A DNA stretch of 64,000 nt from Litoditis marina (GCA_964036275.1 OZ038433.1:10469009-10533008); one strand, 5' to 3'. Shown: positions 22,650 to 34,238, counted from the stretch's first letter. Numbers and translations are program-made. Notes: generated from the sequence alone by a model not told the origin.

Positions 22650-23069
22650 TTAGATAACAGCAAGCGGTTGTGTTCCGCATTTGACGAGAGCATAGGCGAC
22701 ATCTGAACTGGAGGCCTTGGCTCCCTTGACAAACTGTTTCACTCGAGTACAGTCATCTTCCACCGAGTAGTAGACTGCGAACTTGCCTCCCTGGTTTTTG
22801 GTCTGTTGATCGAAGTTGGACACGTCATAGTGAATTCCTTCTACCTTTTCGTAGTCGGTCACAACTGCCTTCAGAATTTCCAGATTCAGATCAATTGTGG
22901 AGACATCGTACGGCTTGTTGGAGACAATTGTCACTGATACGGGGTCAACGGAACGGCGGCGACGCCCAGCCGGAGCGGCGGTGGTGGTAGTAGTGGCGGC
23001 TGGTGCAGGAGCTGGACAAGCCATTACGGACACGGTGACAAGAGCAAGACAAACTAGAAGACGAGCCAT
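22650..23069 (-). CDS. Small secreted protein of unknown function, duplicate 1
   Basis: A single-exon frame of 139 residues. Residues 1-17 (MARLLVCLALVTVSVMA) form a signal peptide. Then come CPAPAPAATTTTTAAPAG (a short Pro/Thr/Ala linker), GRRRRS (a possible furin-type cleavage site) and a ~100-residue domain from SVDPVSVTIVSNKPYDV to CGTQPLAVI, with only two Cys (DDCTRV and VKCGTQ) that may pair. I do not recognise the domain. The second gene of the pair, 25888-26346 on the other strand, has the same sequence after the RRRRS site. A TATA box (TATATAAGG on the minus strand, 23109-23101) lies about 35 bases above the ATG and AATAAA at 22632-22627 follows the stop, so it looks like a complete compact gene. 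It runs tail to tail with ATIC. Confidence 0.85.
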   Translation of the reverse strand: MARLLVCLALVTVSVMACPAPAPAATTTTTAAPAGRRRRSVDPVSVTIVSNKPYDVSTIDLNLEILKAVVTDYEKVEGIHYDVSNFDQQTKNQGGKFAVYYSVEDDCTRVKQFVKGAKASSSDVAYALVKCGTQPLAVI

Positions 23070-23100
23070 GGTTGATGATGAGTTGTTTGCTGTATGCTCG

Positions 23101-23109
23101 CCTTATATA
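23101..23109 (-). promoter_or_regulatory. TATA box of secreted-protein duplicate 1
   Basis: TATATAAGG reads on the minus strand about 35 bases upstream of the ATG. Duplicate 2 has TATAAAAGG at the matching place, which supports both. Confidence 0.65.
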
Positions 23110-23579
23110 CAGTGCCGTTTATAATGATTTGACTATTCTCTCAACATTGCCTTCACATTATGGCTCTGTTGGTAAACGTCTATACCATTTGGTTGCTCTG
23201 ATTGATCGAAGGGCCGTCCAATATTTGTATAGTGAAACCCATATTGTGTACAGTGTACACGTTTCTCACCTAATCAGATCTGGGTGAAAAACACGGTTAT
23301 CAAGCGCTCATTAACGAAAATGTACAAAGATAGCTGGTTATAAATATGATTTCGAATGAAAAACAAGAGAGTGGAAGGCGTCAAGAACCCGAAAGTGGGA
23401 AAATCCAATACAATGGTCCACAACTATTTCATGCTTTGAAAAAGCAAGATGATCATGTGCACACCAACGACATAACAGCTAAGAGTTGCATTAAATGTAT
23501 TCATTTCATCGTAATCTGAACCACTAGCAGCGGATTTTGAATTATTTTCGAGAGAGTTATTGTAATAAAGTCATTCTTC

Positions 23580-23812
23580 AAGGTGGTCTGACAGGAATAG
23601 AATCTCGTGTCTTGCGCTGCTCCACGGTTAATTCCATCGCTCCAACGCTAATCTGCTACGGCAACTGATTTATTTGATGTTTCCTGGAACATTTAATCAC
23701 AATTCATCTGCGATGATTCGAAAACTGGGTTTCTGGGGCGCACTCGCGTTGCAGCGAATGAATTAACCGTGGAGCGGAAAGCACGAGATTTGGTTCCTGT
23801 CAGACCACCTTT
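23580..23812. mobile_element. Element with ~55-bp imperfect terminal inverted repeats
   Basis: AAGGTGGTCTGACAGGAATA at the left is mirrored by the complement of the right end (AAAGGTGGTCTGACAGGAAC). The similarity runs through TCTCGTG and CTCCACGGTTAATTC. The interior of about 125 bp is non-coding. It borders the LINE fragment downstream. Confidence 0.75.
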
Positions 23813-24000
23813 AACGGTTTCAAAGATGCAATGCTCAAAGAGTGTGCGTATGACATTAGCAAGAAGTTTGACACTGGCTCGAGTAGAGCGACACTTTCTC
23901 GGTAGCTTTCCACAACTGAATTCTTTACCTGAAAGAGACCGTTCCTTTCTAATTTTGACCTTCGAGCTAACAGTTTCCTCACATAAGCACAATAAAATAA

Positions 24001-24756
24001 TTTTTTTCTGGTTCGAAAGTTGTAGATTGGGGTCGCCCACTGTCAGTAGAAAAAACGAGTGTTCTGCATTTAGGCGCCATAAACCCGCGACAAACCTATG
24101 AAATTAGCGGAATAGATTTCAGAAAAGTAGATCAAAATGTTCGAGATCTCGGGTTTTCGCTAAATCAAAACCTTTCATTCAAAGATCATGTGAAACGAAT
24201 CATCAAGTCCGCAAAGCATCGAACTTACAATCTTTTCAAAGTTTTGAAAAGTCGGAATAGGAATGTTTGGCTAAAGGCGTATAAAACTTATAACAGACCA
24301 ATGGTTGAATTCGGTACTACTGTGTTCAACTCTGATAGCGGGTTTGTTAAAAAACTTGAATCAGTTCAGAACGACTTCACTAGAAAGTTGTTTTTCCGTT
24401 TGGGTGGCTATACGTATTGTAAAATCCCTAGTTCTGCATTCAGAAACAGTAAACTCAACTTGGTTACTTTAGAATCTAGAAGAAATACTACAGACCTCAT
24501 TATGATCCATAAAATCATAACTGGTCAGTGTGGATTAAGTGCAACAGACTCTTTCACGTTCCAACCTTCACGTACTAGGGGTTCTAGCGCAAAATCCAGT
24601 TTCCCAACTCCGAAAACTAGCCAACGTGCAAAGTTTTTCACAGTACGGGCTGGATCCAAATACTTGAAATTGAGCAAGAAATACAAAATACCGATGTCGT
24701 TATCTGCCACAAAAAAGCACTTTAAAGGCAGAGATCCACGCCAGCATCGAAATTGA
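24001..24756 (+). pseudogene. LINE ORF2 (reverse transcriptase) C-terminal fragment
   Basis: One frame is open from just after a TAA at 23998-24000 to the TGA at 24756, about 250 codons. It reads SKVVDWGRPLSVEKTSVLHL, GAINPRQTYEISGIDFRKVD, VRDLGFSLNQNLSFKDHVKR, then LKAYKTYNRPMVEFGTTVF and LESVQNDFTRKLFFRLGG. This is the thumb and post-RT part I know from CR1/Jockey-like elements: the LHLG..NP, DLG...N..LSF..H and YKTY.RP..EFGT..... blocks. The endonuclease and the catalytic FADD-type motif are absent, so it is a 5'-truncated dead copy. This is typical of LINE insertion, but no poly(A)-like tail is seen. It lies between the two secreted-protein genes. Confidence 0.8.
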
Positions 24757-25800
24757 GATTAGGTCCCTTTCCGGTTCTACTTGGGTAGTTACTACCAGAT
24801 AATGAGTGAAAAAAGGGAACATTGAAATTTACTTGATGAAATTTATTTTAAAACTTCATCGGGTTTCATCGGAAATCGGGCGGTACCTCTGCGTATATGC
24901 GCACCTACCGTAACGCAATTAGAGGTGGCGAACTTGAGGGGTGTCCTAATCATTGTATTTGTGTTTATTTCAAGTTTATGATAATGTTTGAAATTTTGAA
25001 TAAAAACAGAGAAAATAATTACATACAAAGAAATAATTTGAGTATTATTTATTTAACACGGTTGAATATACAACCGCGGCCTAACAGGTAACACGTCCGC
25101 GGGACTGCGCGGTACTACCGCGGACCTGCAGATTGAGAAATTCGAACATTCGCTAACAAACTTACTGTAAAACTAGGGATATTCTTTTTCTTCCTACTAT
25201 ACATATTCGAAACTGATAAAAATGAGTCATTTATAGGCGATTCACTATATATTCAATTTGAATGCTGGCGTGGATATCTGCCTTTAAGTGAATGCATTTG
25301 TATAAGACTTCTACTGTTTGTTTGGTTCATCCTGTGAGACTGGCCCAATCAATGTACCCCATTTGTGACTTGTTTATGTGTATTGTGATTCGCCTATCTC
25401 TTCCATTTACGTGTATGTGATTCGCATATACTCTTCCATTTACTTGTGATGACAAAATGATGGTTGTCAATTTCCGACCCTTTCCGCCTTCAAATGTTCT
25501 CTGTATCCCACTGTCATATTGCTATTTCTCCTCTTGTATATCACGTATGCTTGTATGTAAATGCATCAATCAATCAATATTCTTCTGCCTTATTCTATTT
25601 CCCGGTTTTTTCTTCTCTTTCTCTTTCATTTCTGTTTCTCTGTAATGATTCCCATTCTTTATCACATACTTAGTTGCCTATTTCTGTATTTCTAACTCTA
25701 TTACTTTCTCCTCCTAGCTATCTGTCTCGTTCGGTCCAAACTATCAAGTCATATGCACATTTTCACATAATCTCTTATAGGCCATTACATAACGACATTT
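24757..25800. other. Spacer upstream of secreted-protein duplicate 2
   Basis: Holds a short GC-containing part (about 25070-25135, with CCGCGG words) and otherwise AT/TC-rich DNA. The duplicated phrase TTGTGATTCGC / GTGATTCGCATA ... CTCTTCCATTTAC (25383-25445) is the only structure I see. Confidence 0.4.
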
Positions 25801-25847
25801 CTATTCATCGCATCACGCAGACAATCAATGCATTCTAACAAACACTG

Positions 25848-25855
25848 TATAAAAG
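25848..25855 (+). promoter_or_regulatory. TATA box of secreted-protein duplicate 2
   Basis: TATAAAAG 33 bases before the ATG at 25888, corresponding to TATATAAGG of duplicate 1. An ATG at 25828 upstream of this box is therefore unlikely to be the start. Confidence 0.7.
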
Positions 25856-25887
25856 GTGCTAGAGACATTAGAAAACCATATCCAACC

Positions 25888-26346
25888 ATGGCTCGTCTTC
25901 TAGTTTGTCTTGCTCTCGTCACCGTGTCTGTAATGGCCTGTCCAGCTCCAGCGCCAGTTGCAACCGCTACCACCACCACCGCCGCTACCACCACCACAGC
26001 CGCTACCACCACCACCACCGCTCCGACTGGACGTCGCCGCCGTTCCGTTGACCCCGTATCAGTGACAATTGTCTCCAACAAGCCGTACGATGTCTCCACA
26101 ATTGATCTGAATCTGGAAATTCTGAAGGCAGTCGTGACCGACTACGAAAAGGTAGAAGGAATTCACTATGACGTGTCCAACTTCGATCAACAGACCAAGA
26201 ACCAGGGAGGCAAGTTCGCAGTCTACTACTCGGTGGAAGATGACTGTACTCGAGTGAAACAGTTTGTCAAGGGAGCCAAGGCCTCCAGTTCGGATGTCGC
26301 CTATGCTCTGGTCAAATGCGGAACACAACCGCTTGCTGTTATCTAA
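25888..26346 (+). CDS. Small secreted protein of unknown function, duplicate 2
   Basis: 152 residues in one exon. The frame stays open upstream to 25828, but I start at MARLLVCLALVTVSVMAC because the TATA box (25848-25855) lies between the two ATGs and because duplicate 1 starts here. Signal peptide, then a linker longer than in duplicate 1 (ACPAPAPVATATTTTAATTT and on to TTAPTG, 13 residues more, made by repeated ACCACC/GCCGCTACC codons), then GRRRRS and the same C-terminal domain. From RRRRS to the end the protein is identical to duplicate 1 and the DNA differs at a few third positions only. That fits recent inverted duplication or gene conversion. AATAAA at 26360 follows the stop. Role unknown. 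The domain has two Cys and no motif I recognise. Confidence 0.87.
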   Translation: MARLLVCLALVTVSVMACPAPAPVATATTTTAATTTTAATTTTTAPTGRRRRSVDPVSVTIVSNKPYDVSTIDLNLEILKAVVTDYEKVEGIHYDVSNFDQQTKNQGGKFAVYYSVEDDCTRVKQFVKGAKASSSDVAYALVKCGTQPLAVI

Positions 26347-26359
26347 ATATGCTTCCATG

Positions 26360-26365
26360 AATAAA
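26360..26365 (+). terminator. Poly(A) signal of secreted-protein duplicate 2
   Basis: AATAAA 14 bases after the TAA, matching the arrangement in duplicate 1. Confidence 0.7.
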
Positions 26366-26661
26366 TATTGAGGTTTTCAATTTGTTATTGTATTCCATGT
26401 TTCAATTGATCCCCTTCATGAGATGGAGGTCTTCATGGCTAGTCGCTTCCTTAAAATGCTGTCCAAAACATTTAAAAAGATTTAATGAAACAAAACTACG
26501 AGTTTCTGGGTTTTTTCCGGTAGAATGTATTTTTTGCAGTTTGGTAACTCTAGTTTTCACATTCATAAGGAAAACTGATGACAGATAACAACCCGGCAAA
26601 AACATCTTGCATTAATTGACACATTTGTCACTTGCTTTCTAAAAGTGTAACAAGATAACCA

Positions 26662-26841
26662 GGCGGCGTAGCGATCCCTCAAAAATCTCATGAGATACCT
26701 CATGAGATATTCGCATGAGCTTCTCATGAGATTCTATTGATTGCTATGCTACAACATTGATGGTTCACGAGTAGCTCATGAGGTATCTCATGAGACACTC
26801 ATATTAACTTCTCGTGAGATAGGAGGGATTGCTACGCCGCC
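26662..26841. mobile_element. MITE family B, copy 1
   Basis: Terminal inverted repeats GGCGGCGTAGCGATCCCTC and, complemented, GGCGGCGTAGCAATCCCTC. The interior is built of CTCATGAGATACCTCATGAG palindromic words with a central TGCTACAACATTGA. It is ~180 bp and non-coding. Two further copies lie in unc-22 introns. Confidence 0.9.
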
Positions 26842-27387
26842 AGAATAGTTATCTCGCAGATCACTCGAGGAATTTCACCCAAACAGAAATACATACAACC
26901 GAAAAAATAGTACACAAATACAACAATAATTCCAATCGTTTTTCTTTCTTTATAGTTTTGTGCAACTGGCTGATTCGTACTACTTTTCGGACGTACGAAT
27001 AAGCTTTATCATACAGGTCTGTGCATGTATTTGAACTTCTCAGGAAGCAGCTTGAAACCTACTGTTTATCCAAACTCTTCCAACATATGGGGAGAACGTT
27101 GATCTAAAAATGCGACAGATTTGTGAAAGTTCGCTAACGCGCATGTTGGCACAACTGACTGAGTTTCAGTTTTGAGGAAAAAAAACAATAAAAGTAAGAT
27201 ACTATGGAGTGAAATACATCTTCAATCTGCCCCAAACCGATTTCCAACTGCCCAATTCAACGCTAAAACCAAACATCACCTTAAAGGAGACCGGAACACA
27301 ACTTGAGCAGAGGTTTTGTTTCGGGCTGCTTTCACCTGTATTGAGATCAGAGAGCACAAATAACTCGTATAATAGTTTGATCAGGCT

Positions 27388-27428
27388 ACGCTCTGAAGTT
27401 AAAAACCAAGTTGTTTACCAAGGTTCGC
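27388..27428 (+). repeat. Left terminal inverted repeat of the 6.9-kb transposon
   Basis: 41 bases, identical to the complement of 34239-34279. Subterminal sequence up to about 27510 also resembles the right end. Confidence 0.9.
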
Positions 27429-28062
27429 GCCACCAAATTGGCCACTAGTTGATATCAAGTTGTGAAATCAAACCTTGGTGCACAACTTGGGCGGCGGGTT
27501 ACGGTAGTTTTGCAATAGGGCCAGGGTCGGCTGGTACCCCGCTAAAAACAGCTGGTTCCAAATAACTCATTATTCATGTTTGTAAGCAGTATTAATATTC
27601 CAAAACAACAGGAAAACTTTGAAATTCACAGATTTATTCATTGTGCAACGTGTATTTGGAAGAGAAACAGTAAATTAGAACTGCGTAACAATGGAAGGCA
27701 AGAAATAACATCAATATGCGTAAACACACAAAGGAACAAACAACCTATCGGTAACAAACAACCTATCGGACAAACAAACAGCCTATCGGTAACAAACATC
27801 CTGTATACTGTACTGTAACGTGTATACGGTATATAGTTGAGTAAGTAAGTACGTGTATAGTAGGGCAAGAGTTCACGTAAAAACCTAGATAGCGCAGCTA
27901 AACCGATCCTTCACATCCACTCAACTTGTCACCCTCCCAAAAAAAGACTTGAAATAACGAAACAATCATCACTAGGCGAACGTGAAGGATAGCGAAAATG
28001 ATAAAATAGAAAACGTAAAATATGGTACAAGAATGGGGAAGGCTGGCCTGAAATGGCCTGCT

Positions 28063-31000
28063 CTATCCAGATCGTGATGGATCTTCTGCCGCTGCATTAT
28101 CTGACTCATCGGAACGACTCTCGTTCTCGTCGGTCCCCAGTCGCAGTCTTCTGTATTCGTATCTGAAATGGTACTTAGATTGTAATGATGATGAGTCCGT
28201 TCCGACTTTAATGATCTTCTGCAGTTATTTTGTGAATCTTTCACGCAGTTTCTCAAGTTATTGGAAATAGTTAAAACTAGGTAGCTTGGTTTTACACGTT
28301 GGCACTACAAGATTAGGCAACTGTTACTCGGGAGGTCTGTTCATTTCGCGAGTGCTTTCGAATAATCAAAAAATTGATGTATAATAGTAAACATTGGTGA
28401 AACGGGCTATAGTGCACAGTTTGAGTGGGTAATGATTAAGCTGATATCTCTTATTCAAAACAGTGAGAGCTGCTTTTTTTCAAATTCGTACAAACATATT
28501 GCATTCATGTAAACTAGCCGCTGTGATACTTTGAACTGTACGTTGTTGTTCAAACTTGAGTTATGGGTTGTAGCTTAATGCATTTGAGCTTAATCGTCAC
28601 CCACTCAGTTAGTTTCACCGGAGATATGTTTTTTTCATTAAATGAAAAAGAAAACTAGTAGAGGTGAGAGCTAAGAATTACATATAACTACGCGAGTGCA
28701 TGGTTGTTCTGAGGAGAAGTTCATGAAAAAACAATAAAGCAACTTACATTATCAGCTGGAACGAAGTAAGAAGTTCCTCGATAGTATTGTACTTCTCATT
28801 CTCGTCATCTTCGGGCCACATCGGTCGTCCTCCGGCTCTCGTAATAGCATCCATGAATTCTGGATGGTAAGAAATCAAATAATGTACTTGGACATTTGAG
28901 CAGTTCAATTACACAAGCAACCGGGTAGCATGTGTAAAGACAGTTGGGTTGCATTCCAAATGCAAATTAACAAAGTCACAGCACCGGCCTGTCATTGGAA
29001 ATGTGGGGAAACAAACATAAATAAAATGAGTGGAATGGTTAAACTCACCAACAATTTTTTCGTACTCCAAGGGGATGTTTTTGTTCTTTCTGTTGGATTC
29101 TCGAATGGTGACCATCCGCTGGTATTGCGGTTCGTACGCCTGAAACATGATAAATTGAACGGCATGTTGGGAACTTGGATAAACCCAATTTTCAACACGG
29201 GTGGAAAAGGCACCAATTTGAACCGTTTTTGTATTTACCTAAACCTTACTATACTTTCAGCCGTGACACGTGACACGAGCCAGACAGAAATAACAACTAG
29301 AAACTAGAAGCGTTACGGAAATATGGAAGTTCTGTAAATGTCAAAGTTAGACGAGCAAAGTTAGACATCGATTAACAATGTTCATGCGATCAATAATCGG
29401 AAGCAAGGGCCTCAACAACGCCCTTGTCTGAAAGTCTATGAGAGCACACATAAGAGCATTGGAAAACAATTTGAAAAAACGTTAACGGAAAACTCGCTGC
29501 CGCGTTGCGTGCGACAACTCGTCTTCAGCCCAAAAATTGCTCCAAATGGCTTAAAACTTAAGTAGTAAATAGGTTATACGTTATATTACGGACTGTGGAC
29601 AGCCTCCGAGATAGGAAATAATCGGAAATATCAAAGATATATCATACTATACTGTAATCATCCCAACTTTCGCAAATTGATCGTTTTCTCTTGCATTTAT
29701 GACGACTAAATCACTTGTTTGGTTGTTTTTATAGTTAATTTGTATTCCCTAATGAGCAGGAGACTTTACAGAATGCGATTTCAGTTTGAAACCTAGTTTT
29801 CAACTAGTTTTGTGATAAAACATTCGGGACGAGTTGTCGCATGATGGGAGACGAGTTGTCGCACACGCGACGCGACGCGCGGGGACGAATTGTCGCGAAA
29901 TCAAAAACAAGGTCATTGGTATACGCACCTTCCAGAATCTTCTTCAGCAATCCCTCAAATCCACAGTGCAGCAGATCGGTGACCAAATAACACATAGGCA
30001 GCATTTCCGAGAATATCGTATTGCCTGCAAAACCAATTTAAAGTTAAACTTTCTCAACATGTGCCACTTACACCATCTTAGAAACTCCACGACTTATTGG
30101 AAAGACAAACAAAACGATGTACTTCCAGCAGGGAGTAGCTGTTTCACGGATGAGAGTTGCTGTGTCAGGGGTTAGGTCAGGAATGCAGCTTCCACGTGTG
30201 GTTTTATGATTCAATTGAAGTGCGTGTACATGAAATATGGGCGAAACTCAAAAGCTCATACGGTTTCCAACGAATGTAAAACTGTGCAACAACAGAATTT
30301 GAAAATTATCAGAATAATTAATAGTACGCAAATAAATCTCACGCGAAACGCCATGTGTTTGAGAGGCACAATCAGCTTTGCAGCTAGTAGGTGTTCGTCT
30401 AGCGGCGACTTGAGCAGGCCAGCAGTGACGATGGCCTATTTGTTCGCCTTTTTCATAGCACCGGCAACAGCCATAATCTCCCCCAGCTCCCTTTATTGCA
30501 TAGCAGTGCTGGATCCCCTGAAACGGAACAAAAAAGGTTAATAATGACAGTTTCTGGTCATGCCCAATGAAAGCTCGCTGCAGATGAGAAAAAGTAGTTG
30601 AAAAAGTAGTTAACTCCATTTCCGCAGCTTTTTGAAATTAAAAACAATTTAGAGTGAATTAACCATCAAGCCTTTGATCCATTAACAATAACACACACAA
30701 ACCTGATGATCAAGAGCTCCGGTAGTTATTCGTAATTGTACTGTCCACGGTACTCCGTTGACATCTATCTGAATTGGTCGGAGCCGTGATTCTTTAACGA
30801 ATCTGTTGAGACCTGAAAATTAGAGAACTTTGCAAAGCGATCCTGTAATGGATAGACAGTTGTCGTAAAGCAACGAAATCAATAACAACAGATTTTCTTC
30901 ACGGTTGAACAGGCTAAACACCATTTTTTTCAAATGAAGAATATTTTAAATGTCTATTCGGAGTTTTTAAAAGATATTATCAATCCGAATAATATAGTGA

Positions 31001-33883
31001 GTGATCTAGAGCGTTTCGGAACGTGCGCCTTTGATAACCAACGGAACCAATCAACAACTACTCTTTGTAGTTTGATCGAATACGCGAAGGGCACCAATGT
31101 TATTCTAACTTCAGAAAAATGCAGTGATTGTTTTCGGAGTGGCCTGACGACCGGAGTACAGAACCGTTTCCAAATGAGTTCTGCAGGGGAATAATGTAAA
31201 ACGCAATAGAAAGTGCAGTTTGATCAATTGAGAGTGTGCAACCAATGCCCCTTCGTACGCGCACCATTTTTAAAACCACGTGATAACTGCGAAAATTGAG
31301 GATAATCTTCACACTCACAGTTGTTTGCTCGCGTAAACTCGCTATCTGTTGGAGTTCGTCCAGAACTTATCGTGCTGACAAGGACGGTATTGACTTTTCG
31401 TGTGCGTTCCACGGGTCGAAGGTCAAGTAACTTGCAACTGGTAACCCACGTTGACCCCCTGAAACCAGTAATTATTTGGAGCTCGAATATGAAACACCAC
31501 TGAGAATTCAGAATGTAAAATCATTCAGTTATCCGGAACTGGATTGGTCGTCAGAATAGCCATTACATTTTTGAACCGGACTATGATTTCACACCTCACT
31601 GCTGAACAAGTCTCAAATTTTTCTTCTATTGGCCGCCGATCATATAAACTTCCAGATATCGTAAAACAAAAGCTTTCTCAGTTTACAATGGCGAAATGAG
31701 AGCAGTACCTCTCGTTTCCAGCAAATCCGAAACCGTCCGCTGACAGATGGAGCTGAACAATCATTTTCTTCCGGCGAAAATCGGGAACAGACTCCATTCC
31801 TCTTCGAAATCTGCGGAAGTACCGCACGTCCTTTCGAATGTTTGTATGCCGATGCTGATGGAACTTGCCGTGGTCTTCGATGATATTCTGAACGAATAGC
31901 TCTCATAAAAGGGCACGCATGTGTCACCTTCAACTTGGAATTATTAAAAAACACGCAAATCACATGCTTTCAGGCCAAAGTGATCCCACCCAAACAGGAA
32001 CCAGGAACAACTTTGAGTAATGTGCTGCTTATAAAGCCCATGACAATGCCATTATTGTTAGCACGGAAAAATTAATTTAAATTTGTTTCACATTTGAAGG
32101 GCAAAATGGCCGTATTTGTTTCTATCTCTTCAAAAGTTTTCAATTCAATTTCACGAACAATTTATAAAAGACCGTGAGGCCGTAAATACTTACTTCGATG
32201 TTAGATTCCAGGATATTTCTGAGTTGACCTTCAACCGAGCACGAAATGGTGACCACACGTTTCGTCGCCACCTCGACTATCGGATTTTTGCTGCAAAGCA
32301 ATAATGTTACACACAAACTTATAACAACAGTAAAAAAAAACATCACACACCAAACACTTATTTCAACAGTGGTTTTAAAACCAACCAACGCTATAGAAAC
32401 TCACTCTTTCAATGAACATCCATTCGTTTTGCAAAAAGCATTGTGGTTCCGTAGTTTGTTCTCACAGCTTGCGCATGTCACAACGTCTTGTAATTCGTGG
32501 TAGTCTCCAACTAGATCTAGCGTCGACAGCAAGGAGTGGGAAGGGAATATGACGGGACCGTTGGCATTCAACTCAGAGAATTCTAGATAGTCTTGCATTT
32601 GTTTCTTTCCTCGACTTCTGTAGCAGAGGCGGCCAAATACAACCAGTTCACTATTATTAAGGTGATCTAGGCAGCTGACGGGAGATAAGCGAGGTTGAAC
32701 CGCTCCTAATCCAGCTGCCAAACCAGCTGCACCTGGAGGTCCTGGGGGTCCCGGAGGACCCGGTGGGATGTGCAGTCCAGGATTCTGTGGCCCGGGCGGT
32801 CCTCCGGGTGGCCCGGGCGGTCCTCCGGGTGGCCCGGGCGGTCCTCCAGGTGGCCCGGGCGGTCCTCCAGGTGGCCCGGGCGGTCCTCCAGGTGGCCCGA
32901 GCGGTCCTCCAGGTGGCCCGGGCGGTCCTCCAGGTGGCCCGGGCGGTCCTCCAGGTGGCCCGGGCGGTCCTCCAGGTGGCCCGAGCGGTCCTCCAGGTGG
33001 CCCGGGCGGTCCTCCAGGTGGTCCGGACGGTCCTCCAGGTGGTCCGGACGGTCCTCCAGGTGGTCCGGACGGTCCTCCAGGTGGTCCGGGCGGTCCTCCA
33101 GATAGTCCGAGTGGTCCAGGTTGTGGTGATCCTGACAACGTTGATCCAAGCGAGGAGCAAGAAGCATCTTGCACGAGAGTAGATGTAGAGTCCAGTATTG
33201 GAGACGAAGACCCAATCGTGCCATCTGCAAGTGAAGGCGGACCGATATCGTCACAATCCATAGGCTGTGACGATGAAGAATCGTTGGGAGTCAAGTAGGG
33301 CATATCATCCTGAAATATCACGTAACTGTCTCTGAGAGTATGCATCGCTCGAGGCAGTATCAAATCCACTTTGGTTGCAATCAAAGCGAATAATTTCAGT
33401 GACCTACAGAGATTTAAGTTCAGCTGCAACACTTGGATGCAAGCTGTTAACTTGGGGGAGGGTGGCCAGTCAAATCCGCCCCAAAATGATACATAATCAA
33501 GTTTAACAAATAGAGGAATTTCACGCCTGAACCAAATCACAATTTTTCGAGACATTTCTCATTTTGCTCCAGTTCCTACGGTTAGAACACAGCTCTTTAG
33601 AACGTAGAAGTTCTTAACAGTCACTTCGAGAGAGCATCTACGCATGCTGTCCCATCTGTCCAGTTTCCCGTGAACCGTGGACTTCTAACTACAACATCAA
33701 TCCTACAGTGCATCAACGCAAAACTGTGAGTCGAGGAAGCTTCTAATTACTACGACCACAAAACCAACGATTACTCACATTCGACTCCATAACAGATCCG
33801 TCATCATCATATGAATACAGATTGGCTTTGACGGCACAAGCTACCAATCCCTTCCTTTTCCTCCTAAATCGTGATGTCGACAT
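28063..33883 (-). CDS. Putative TNP2-like transposase with collagen-like Gly-Pro-Pro block
   Basis: Eleven exons in transcription order: 33883-33779, 33309-32405, 32290-32194, 31887-31709, 31458-31319, 30812-30703, 30517-30343, 30024-29929, 29139-29049, 28859-28748, 28162-28063. Phases agree at every junction except between the eighth and ninth exons, where an exon of length 2 modulo 3 seems to be missing. Start MSTSRFRRKRKGLVA. An acidic Ser-rich stretch leads to about 17 GPPGGP-type hexapeptides (about residues 95-210), then CASCENKLRNHNAFC (zinc-binding-like). Transposase-like blocks follow: MIVQLHLSADGFGFAG, LLDLRPVERTRKVNTV, IQIDVNGVPWTVQLRI, GGDYGCCRCYEKGEQIG and MCYLVTDLLHCGFEGLL, the last with Asp and His spaced as in D..H of this group. 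It ends EDPSRSG. It would cut and join the element's ends in the nucleus. Family assignment is from remembered block order. The exon set is a prediction. Confidence 0.65.
28397..28620. mobile_element. Fold-back insertion in a transposase intron
   Basis: GGTGAAACGGGCTATAGTGC ... GAGTGGGTAATGATTAAGCT at the left is mirrored by AGCTTAATCGTCACCCACTC ... TTTCACCGG at the right. The GTGAAACGGGCTATAG end resembles the ends of family D at 38456 and 41878. Confidence 0.65.
29497..29900. mobile_element. Putative nested element in the transposase intron, ends carry GACAACTCGTCT
   Basis: TGCGTGCGACAACTCGTCTT at 29501-29520 is mirrored near 29825-29895 by two copies of AGACGAGTTGTCGCA-type sequence and GGGGACGAATTGTCGCG. 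The right end is GC-rich (GACGCGACGCG). It sits exactly in the intron (29140-29928) whose flanking exons do not agree in phase. Confidence 0.55.
32791..33110. repeat. 18-bp minisatellite coding for (GPPGGP)n in the transposase gene
   Basis: About 17 copies of CCGGGCGGTCCTCCAGGTGG-type units (18 bp) in one block, open in all six frames. Copies differ at a few positions (CCGGGC, CCGAGC, TCCGGAC). Confidence 0.95.
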
Positions 33884-34238
33884 GAGCGGCCCTGGAGAAG
33901 ATATTCAAAATTTATTTCAGAGCATTACACATGACTCAAGATTGTATGATTGTTAGTGAACAACTATCAATAGTGAATACAGACAAACAAATAATGACCG
34001 ACTATATAATACCACGAAACAAAAAAATAACTAGTTTTTTGTAAGCGTGAATTCAGAAAAACCAATAACGACCGCATAAATTGTACAATAAAACATTAAA
34101 AAAAACTAGTTTATAAATTGAGAAGTAAATGTCTAAATTAACCCGCTCTCAGTACGCAGTCTTGCGTTTGTCTACCGTAAGACCTTGGTAAACAACTTGG
34201 TAAACAGGCTAAACCTTGATTCACAACTTGGGTTTTTG

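Noticed and set aside
25785..26099. Minus-strand ORF with Val/Ala repeats opposite duplicate 2, and the similar one opposite duplicate 1
   Set aside because: It is the antisense of the Thr/Ala linker and the genuine secreted-protein frame.
26662..26841. CRISPR-like or operator array made of CTCATGAG words
   Set aside because: Irregular spacing and terminal inverted repeats shared with two other loci identify a MITE in an animal genome.
32657..33298. Other-frame ORFs with TWRTAR, HLEDRPG or VLQVARA repeats
   Set aside because: They are shadows of the 18-bp minisatellite. Only the GPP frame connects in phase to neighbouring exons.
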